64,000 bases of DNA from Ga0077530 sp035565975 (GTDB lineage Bacteria > Pseudomonadota > Alphaproteobacteria > Rhizobiales > Hyphomicrobiaceae). The position numbers were made by a program, and so were the translations under genes. This document shows, one piece after another, positions 58,944 to 64,000 of the stretch. The notes under the pieces are model-generated. The model was not told where the DNA came from. It searched no databases and worked only from the letters and a program-made list of their open reading frames with translations. The stretch is from NCBI GenBank assembly GCA_035565975.1, contig DATMRT010000054.1:9880-73879 (forward strand), given 5' to 3'. Positions within the stretch are counted from its first letter, which is position 1, and each line of letters begins with the position of its first letter.

Positions 58944-59236
58944 ATCTCGAGATCCAGAATGGGGCGATGCTGCTGCGCGCCGTAGACGTCGGTGTCGCCA
59001 GGTGTGCCGGCGATGATGCGGCGGGGAAGCACGATCTTGATCGCGTTCGCTGCCGGATAGGGGATGATCTCGGCCTCGGCGACATTGAAGCGCTGGGCGA
59101 TCACGGCAGCCTTGAGGCTCGGCGCGGCCAGCGCCCGCTCGTACATCTCGCGGCTGTCGAACATGAGGTCGAGCGTGACCTGGGTCGGCCCGGCGTTCTT
59201 GGATCGGATGACCCGCGCCGCATCGATCAGTTTCAT
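58940..59236 (-). CDS. DUF4387 protein, partner of the AtuA-like protein
   Basis: A 98-residue protein: MKLIDAARVIRSKNAGPTQV, LDLMFDSREMYERAL, then AEIIPYPAANAIKIVLPRRI and the C-terminal GDTDVYGAQQHRPIL. This matches the DUF4387 domain, often encoded next to, or fused with, DUF1446 proteins, so the two probably form a complex. ATG 59236 starts the conserved domain. It is the first gene of a leftward three-gene operon with the SDR. Confidence 0.85.
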   Translation of the reverse strand: MKLIDAARVIRSKNAGPTQVTLDLMFDSREMYERALAAPSLKAAVIAQRFNVAEAEIIPYPAANAIKIVLPRRIIAGTPGDTDVYGAQQHRPILDLEI

Positions 59237-59451
59237 GGGCGTATCCTGCGGCGCTCCCTGCGATCGTTCTTGCTTAAGTCCATACATATTGCGGCACGTC
59301 CGCGGCGTCGCGCAATGCCCTAGATGTTCAGTCCACGAGAGGTGGGATCAGCGTAAGCGATTCCGCACCATTGCAGGATTGAGCATCCTAGCTGCCGATC
59401 GAGACGGGAACGAACAGCGCGGACCGTTCAATCTAGCGCGCAATATAGGAG

Positions 59452-61047
59452 CTAGTTCGGAACGTCCCGCCTGCGATAGAGGTGGACCGTCCCGAAAGCG
59501 ATTTCGAAGGCATAGTGCTTTGCAAGGAAGTCCTTGAACTCGGGAAATTTCGCAAGGGAGGTCTCTTTGCGCCCCCCTTCCCAGGAGAGGCCTATGACGA
59601 TGTATCGAGGTGGTGCACTTTTGAGGTCTGCCATGACCTCCGCGCGGTAGGCCGCGAGATACGGGCCGTCGAGAACCAGGGGGAGATTGAACCCAAAGCG
59701 AGTAGGCGAGGGCCGGTCTGCGAGAAATCGAATGATCGCCTCGTTGCCCCAGATGTACAAGCCGTCGTCCGGCGCAGAATTTTTTCTAATGTGATCCGCG
59801 GCCTCAACCTGATGCGCCGGCGTGAACCACCAAGCTTCCGTATAAAATTTTTCGTACTTGCGATAATAGTCCGCGGTCGATCCATTCACGACGAGAATCG
59901 TCCATCGACGAATATCTCGGGCGAGTTCGACGCCCAATTGCAAGACAACGAGCGCGAAACCGATCGCGGCGAGCTTGCGGACAGCCGAAGAAGCGGGAGG
60001 CCCCTGAACCACTTGGTGCGCGCCCAAGGCTGCGCAGGCAACGAGTGCGGGAAAGAGAGCGGCCCAATGCGATTGATAGTACTTCGCTTGGACGACAACT
60101 GCCACCAACCCGGCCACGAGCCAGGCGAGAAGCTGGGCGATGAGCACTTTCTCATGCGGTCGTGCCCAAAAGACGAGCGACGCGAACAGTAGGAGAATTG
60201 TGACATGGCCTTGAGTAAAGAACGATAAGACCCTGAAGAATGCGATGGTTGGGCTGACGCGGTCTGCCTTAGCATACGTGCCGATATTGTAATAAAACTG
60301 GGACTCGATCGCATCCCCAAGCGCGCCACCAGCGGCCAGATACAGCAAACAGATGGCGGCAGCGGTTGCGGTTCCTGCCCCCAGAAGAGACGCATCGCGC
60401 AGCGCCGTTCGCCATCTGGAACTGAAGTCAGAGGGTGCGAACGCTGCCGAAATGAGGGGCGCCAAGCCCATGCCAAGATAAACGGGCTTGATGAGGGCCG
60501 CCATTCCGATCAATAGGCCCGAACAGTAGTAGATAAGCGGCCTCGGGCGCGTGTTATCGGCTCTCGGGAACGTCATGCATACGGCAACCGCTGCCAGCAT
60601 CGAAGCCCAAGGATCAGGTTGGGCCGTGAAGAACCAGCCCTGATGCGCGAACCAGAGAAAGACGAGGAGCGCCGCAAGCGCAGCGATCGTGAAATCTGAC
60701 TGCTGCCGCAACTCGCGCATATAGAGCAAGAGAAGCGGGACCAGGATGAGCAAATCGACAATTCGGACGCCCCACATGGTGTTGCCGAACAGGAGCCACG
60801 CCACCGAATACGGAAAAAAGGCGAGCGGGGCCTTGAGCTCCCAACTGTCCTTGTAGGGCATTTTGCCTTGGGCAAGATCGACGCCGACCGTCGCCATCAT
60901 GCCGTGGTCCCACCCGAGCGGCATCCATAGCGAAGTGACGGCGTATAGCGTGGCGAAGGCGCCGGTTGCGATCAGCAGTGCAAGCGCTGGGCCGGGTAAA
61001 TGTGATGAGGTGGACTGCCGGAATTGATCAGATTGAGCGTCGATCAT
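59452..61047 (-). CDS. Polytopic membrane glycosyltransferase (GT39/ArnT-like)
   Basis: A 531-residue protein with about ten or more hydrophobic segments. The first periplasmic loop has SLWMPLGWDHGMMATVGVDL and KMPYKDSWELKAPLAFFPY, the Asp-containing arrangement typical of polyprenyl-phosphate-dependent GT-C enzymes. A periplasmic C-terminal domain of about 150 residues follows (WWFTPAHQVEAADHIRKNSA). The gene looks more A/T-rich than its neighbours. A GTG at 61053 is an alternative start. The acceptor sugar or lipid is unknown. Confidence 0.8.
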   Translation of the reverse strand: MIDAQSDQFRQSTSSHLPGPALALLIATGAFATLYAVTSLWMPLGWDHGMMATVGVDLAQGKMPYKDSWELKAPLAFFPYSVAWLLFGNTMWGVRIVDLLILVPLLLLYMRELRQQSDFTIAALAALLVFLWFAHQGWFFTAQPDPWASMLAAVAVCMTFPRADNTRPRPLIYYCSGLLIGMAALIKPVYLGMGLAPLISAAFAPSDFSSRWRTALRDASLLGAGTATAAAICLLYLAAGGALGDAIESQFYYNIGTYAKADRVSPTIAFFRVLSFFTQGHVTILLLFASLVFWARPHEKVLIAQLLAWLVAGLVAVVVQAKYYQSHWAALFPALVACAALGAHQVVQGPPASSAVRKLAAIGFALVVLQLGVELARDIRRWTILVVNGSTADYYRKYEKFYTEAWWFTPAHQVEAADHIRKNSAPDDGLYIWGNEAIIRFLADRPSPTRFGFNLPLVLDGPYLAAYRAEVMADLKSAPPRYIVIGLSWEGGRKETSLAKFPEFKDFLAKHYAFEIAFGTVHLYRRRDVPN

Positions 61048-61101
61048 CCCCACAATCAGTCCATGCGCTCAAGAGCAAAAACAAAACAGCCGGGGGCAGC
61101 C

Positions 61102-61173
61102 GATTATTTCACAACTGCTCGCCGCCCGCGTGAAATAGTCCCAGATTCGACCGTCGCACGCTACGCGGTCGAA
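61102..61173 (-). other. Two inverted repeats downstream of purF
   Basis: TTCGACCG (61146-61153) pairs exactly with CGGTCGAA (61166-61173). GATTATTTCAC (61102-61112) pairs with GTGAAATAGTC (61130-61140) at 10 of 11 positions. On the purF strand a TTTTGTTTTTG run follows at about 61086-61076, so the set may end purF transcription. Confidence 0.45.
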
Positions 61174-61222
61174 TGGAGTATATTAGAACTCAGCATATAA
61201 GGAATACTTAGCGAGGCCCTGA

Positions 61223-62713
61223 TCAGCTCACCTCGGCCAGCAGCGAGAGCTGGTAACCGTTCGATCCGTCGCGGTCGACGAGGCGCGTCGGATAGCTGCC
61301 GGTGAAGCAGTGATCGGTGAACTGTGGGTTCTTCGCGTCGCGGCGGTCGAAGCCCATGGCGCGGTAGGTACCGTCGATCGAGAGGAAGGCGAGGCTGTCA
61401 GCACCCATAAACTCGCGCATCTGCTCGACGGTCATGTTCGCGGCGAGAAGCTCATCGGTGCGCGGCGTGTCGATGCCGTAGAAGTCCGGGTACTTGATCG
61501 GCGGGCTCGAGATCCGCATGTGGACCTCCTTGGCACCGGCGTCGCGGATCATGGTCACGATTTTCTGCGAGGTCGTTCCGCGCACCACGCTGTCGTCGAT
61601 GAGGACGACGCGCGCGCCGCGGATGACGCCGACGTTAGCAGAATGCTTGAGCTTCACGCCGAGCTGGCGGATGCGCTGCTCGGGCTCGATGAACGTGCGA
61701 CCGACGTAGTGATTGCGCACGATGCCCATCTCGTAGGGGATGCTCGAGAACTGCGCGTAGCCGATGGCCGCCGGCACGCCCGAATCGGGGATCGGCACGA
61801 TCACATCGGCAGGCACGAGCGACTCGCGCGCCAGCTCGACGCCGAAGTTCTTGCGCACCTCATAAACGCTGCGCCCGCCGGAGACCGAGTCTGGGCGGGC
61901 GAAGTAGATGTATTCGAAGATGCACGGGCGGGCCGGGCGTTTGGGGAAGGGGCGATGGCTCTCGACCCCCTCGGCCGTGATGACCACGACCTCGCCGTTG
62001 TCGATCTCGCGCACGAATTGCGCGCCGACGATATCGAGGGCGCAGGTCTCGGACGCGAGCACGTAAGCCTCGCCGAGCTTGCCGAGCACCAGCGGTCGGA
62101 TGCCGACCGGATCGCGCGCGCCGATCATCATGTCGTTGGTGAGGCCGACGAGCGCGTAGGCGCCTTCGATCTGCAGGAGCGCGTCGATGAAGCGCTCGAC
62201 GATGCGGCGCTTCTTCGAGCGGGAAATGAGGTGGAGGATGACCTCGGTGTCGGACGTCGACTGACAGATGGCGCCCGAGGAGACGAGCTCCTGACGCAGC
62301 GTGAGCGCATTCGTGAGATTGCCGTTGTGGCCGACGGCGAAGCCGCCGGTGTCGAGGTCGGCGAAGAGCGGCTGCACGTTGCGCAGGACGACGTCGCCGG
62401 TCGTCGAGTAGCGGTTGTGGCCGATGGCCATGCGGCCCCTGAGCCGCTCGATCACGCTTGCCTTGGAGAAGTTGTCGCCGACAAGACCCAGCCGCCGCTC
62501 CTGATTGAAGCGCGTGCCGTCGTAGGTGACGATGCCGCAGCCTTCCTGACCGCGATGCTGGAGCGCGTGCATCCCAAGAGCGGTGATGGCGGCGGCGTCA
62601 TCGTGACCGAATACGCCGAAAACCCCGCACTCCTCGCGGAGCGTGTCGCCGTCCCAGTTCGGATCGTCGGTCTGCAGCGTCGTGGCGTCCTGGGTCTCGG
62701 GCAAGGACATCAT
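61223..62713 (-). CDS. purF: Amidophosphoribosyltransferase
   Basis: Commits PRPP to purine synthesis. The 496-residue protein has a short propeptide ahead of the N-terminal nucleophile Cys29 in REECGVFGVFGHDD, the glutaminase motifs GHNRYSTTGD and GHNGNLTNA, and the phosphoribosyl domain with the PRPP loop VVLIDDSVVRGTTS. A second ATG at 62710 could equally be the start. Four GTCAA motifs lie 63-111 bases upstream. Confidence 0.96.
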   Translation of the reverse strand: MMSLPETQDATTLQTDDPNWDGDTLREECGVFGVFGHDDAAAITALGMHALQHRGQEGCGIVTYDGTRFNQERRLGLVGDNFSKASVIERLRGRMAIGHNRYSTTGDVVLRNVQPLFADLDTGGFAVGHNGNLTNALTLRQELVSSGAICQSTSDTEVILHLISRSKKRRIVERFIDALLQIEGAYALVGLTNDMMIGARDPVGIRPLVLGKLGEAYVLASETCALDIVGAQFVREIDNGEVVVITAEGVESHRPFPKRPARPCIFEYIYFARPDSVSGGRSVYEVRKNFGVELARESLVPADVIVPIPDSGVPAAIGYAQFSSIPYEMGIVRNHYVGRTFIEPEQRIRQLGVKLKHSANVGVIRGARVVLIDDSVVRGTTSQKIVTMIRDAGAKEVHMRISSPPIKYPDFYGIDTPRTDELLAANMTVEQMREFMGADSLAFLSIDGTYRAMGFDRRDAKNPQFTDHCFTGSYPTRLVDRDGSNGYQLSLLAEVS

Positions 62714-62775
62714 CGCTGCGGCTCCATCGCTGCCGGTTGAGCGCCGGATATGTTACGCTGCGCCCTCGAGTTCAA

Positions 62776-62824
62776 GTCAACGGGCGGCGTCAATAGGCGG
62801 TCCTATATGTCAAAACGGTGTCAA
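62776..62824 (-). promoter_or_regulatory. Four TTGAC repeats upstream of purF
   Basis: GTCAA occurs on the plus strand at 62776, 62789, 62809 and 62820, i.e. TTGAC four times on the purF strand within 50 bases. One of them reads TTGACA and could be a -35 element, but I find no good -10 at 17 bases. Confidence 0.35.
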
Positions 62825-62906
62825 TATCCACCCCCAACACGCAGCTCTTCCACGTGTTATTGGCAAAGCTCCTTCGGCGCCTGCACATGATGTCGCGGGG
62901 CGTCGA

Positions 62907-64000
62907 TCAGACGCCGCCGGCGCTGCCGCGGATGACCGAACGGCCGGCATAGGCGGCAACGTCGCCGAGCTGCTCCTCGATGCGGATGAGCTGGTTGTAT
63001 TTGGCGAGGCGATCCGAGCGCGAAAGCGAGCCGGTCTTGATCTGACCGGCATTGGTGGCGACCGCGAGATCGGCGATGGTCGAGTCCTCGGTCTCACCCG
63101 AGCGGTGGGAGATCACGGCTGTGTAGCGCGCGCGCTGGGCCATATCGACGGCGTCGAGGGTTTCCGTCAGCGAACCGATCTGATTCACCTTCACCAGGAT
63201 GGAATTCGCGATGCCCCTCGCGATGCCCTCGGCGAGGCGCTTCGTGTTGGTTACGAAAAGGTCATCTCCGACGAGCTGGCAGCGGTTGCCGATGGCCTGC
63301 GTCAACGCCTTCCAGCCGTCCCAGTCGTCCTCGGACATGCCGTCCTCGATGGAGACGATCGGATAGCGGGAGACGAGATCGGCGAGGTACTTCGCCATGC
63401 CGGCGCCGTCGAGGGACTTTCCTTCGCCCTCGAGGGCGTACTTCCCGCCCTTGTAGAACTCCGTCGCCGCGCAATCGAGCGCGAGGACGACGTCGTCGCC
63501 CGGCTTGTAGCCGGCCTGCTCGATGGATTTCATGATGAAGCCGAGAGCCTCGTCGGCACTTTTCAGATTGGGCGCGAAACCGCCCTCGTCGCCGACATTT
63601 GTCGAATGACCGGCATCGTGCAGGCCCTTCCGGAGCGTATGGAAGACCTCGGCGCCCATGCGGATGGCGTCCGCGCAGGTCTCGGCGCCGACCGGCATGA
63701 TCATGAATTCCTGGATGTCGATCGGATTGTCGGCGTGCGCGCCGCCATTGATGATGTTCATCATCGGCACGGGCAGGATGCGGGCATTGGTGCCGCCGAT
63801 GTAACGGTAGAGCGGAAGGTTGCTCGCGAGAGCGGCCGCTTTGGCCGTCGCCAGCGAGACGCCGAGGATCGCGTTGGCGCCAAGGCGGGACTTGTTCGGC
63901 GTGCCGTCGAGGCTGATGAGGGCGGCATCGATCCGGCGCTGGTCCTCGGCATCCATGCCGGAAAGCGCATCGAAGATCTCGCCGTTCACGGCATCGACGG
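62907..64000 (-). CDS. eno: Enolase, C-terminal part (5' end outside window)
   Basis: Interconverts 2-phosphoglycerate and phosphoenolpyruvate. The frame is open to the window edge, giving about 364 residues. Metal and active-site regions are all visible: NIINGGAHADNPIDIQEFMI, NVGDEGGFAPNL, ALDCAATEFY, VSIEDGMSEDDW, VGDDLFVTN, the catalytic Lys in SILVKVNQIGSLTE and VISHRSGETEDSTIADLAV. An in-frame GTG at 63989 lies within the conserved NGEIFDAL segment and is not the real start. Confidence 0.96.
   Translation of the reverse strand, partial: VDAVNGEIFDALSGMDAEDQRRIDAALISLDGTPNKSRLGANAILGVSLATAKAAALASNLPLYRYIGGTNARILPVPMMNIINGGAHADNPIDIQEFMIMPVGAETCADAIRMGAEVFHTLRKGLHDAGHSTNVGDEGGFAPNLKSADEALGFIMKSIEQAGYKPGDDVVLALDCAATEFYKGGKYALEGEGKSLDGAGMAKYLADLVSRYPIVSIEDGMSEDDWDGWKALTQAIGNRCQLVGDDLFVTNTKRLAEGIARGIANSILVKVNQIGSLTETLDAVDMAQRARYTAVISHRSGETEDSTIADLAVATNAGQIKTGSLSRSDRLAKYNQLIRIEEQLGDVAAYAGRSVIRGSAGGV

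Noticed and set aside
56805..58985. Very long open frame on the plus strand (over 700 codons) opposite the AtuA-like and SDR genes
   Set aside because: Composition is rich in Arg, Ala, Gly and His with no motif, and it mirrors three well-supported minus-strand genes. High GC makes such antisense frames common.

Overview
The window is GC-rich chromosomal DNA of an alphaproteobacterium, most likely from the Hyphomicrobiales (Rhizobiales). The evidence is the order frr-uppS-cdsA-dxr-rseP-bamA-lpxD-fabZ-lpxA-lpxI-lpxB-gltA, the use of LpxI rather than LpxH, an ihfA-MerR pair behind plsX-fabH, and a TIGR02301-type periplasmic protein. I see no tRNA, rRNA, CRISPR array, phage or insertion sequence. 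Gene functions are assigned from motifs read by eye and from recalled family knowledge; no database search was run.

Layout. 1-12.5 kb (+ strand): isoprenoid, phospholipid, outer-membrane and lipid A genes (UppS, CdsA, Dxr, RseP, BamA, LpxD, FabZ, LpxA, LpxI, LpxB). LpxI here carries an extra, apparently duplicated C-terminal domain. 12.5-15.5 kb (- strand): citrate synthase and glutamyl-tRNA synthetase. 15.7-25 kb is accessory: a thiamine-diphosphate E1 alpha/beta pair with an SDR that lacks catalytic residues, a MoeB-like enzyme without its zinc cysteines, an intradiol dioxygenase, a LysE exporter, a nitroreductase, a phosphopantetheinyl transferase and small unknowns. 25-28.4 kb (- strand): plsX-fabH-ihfA-MerR. 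28.7-33.9 kb (+ strand): ruvB, a Tat-exported phosphoesterase, ybgC and tolQRA; ruvC, ruvA, tolB and pal are not in the window. 34-37.2 kb: bifunctional PutA. 37.2-38.9 kb (- strand): trpGD. 38.9-45.7 kb: a TetR regulator divergent from a homocysteine methyltransferase-like gene, a three-gene SixA/oxaloacetate decarboxylase/ketopantoate reductase-like operon, and several small secreted proteins. 45.8-48.7 kb: a phosphonate/phosphite-type ABC importer (phnC, phnD, phnE). 48.9-54.5 kb: a TDT-family transporter, purL, coaBC and dut. 54.5-64 kb (- strand): serS, a DUF4387/AtuA-like/SDR operon, a membrane glycosyltransferase, purF and the truncated enolase gene.

The most unusual signals are non-coding. 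Three copies of a roughly 160-bp element made of two consecutive long hairpins lie at 22781-22944, 25648-25803 (inverted) and 52455-52619, with base-pair covariation between copies; one abuts the coaBC start codon. A roughly 100-bp promoter-plus-leader is duplicated in front of both the TDT transporter gene and purL. There is also a REPIN-like inverted pair of GC-rich hairpins at 15542-15640, an 18-bp perfect palindrome at 21819-21836 and a TetR-type operator at 39580-39595.
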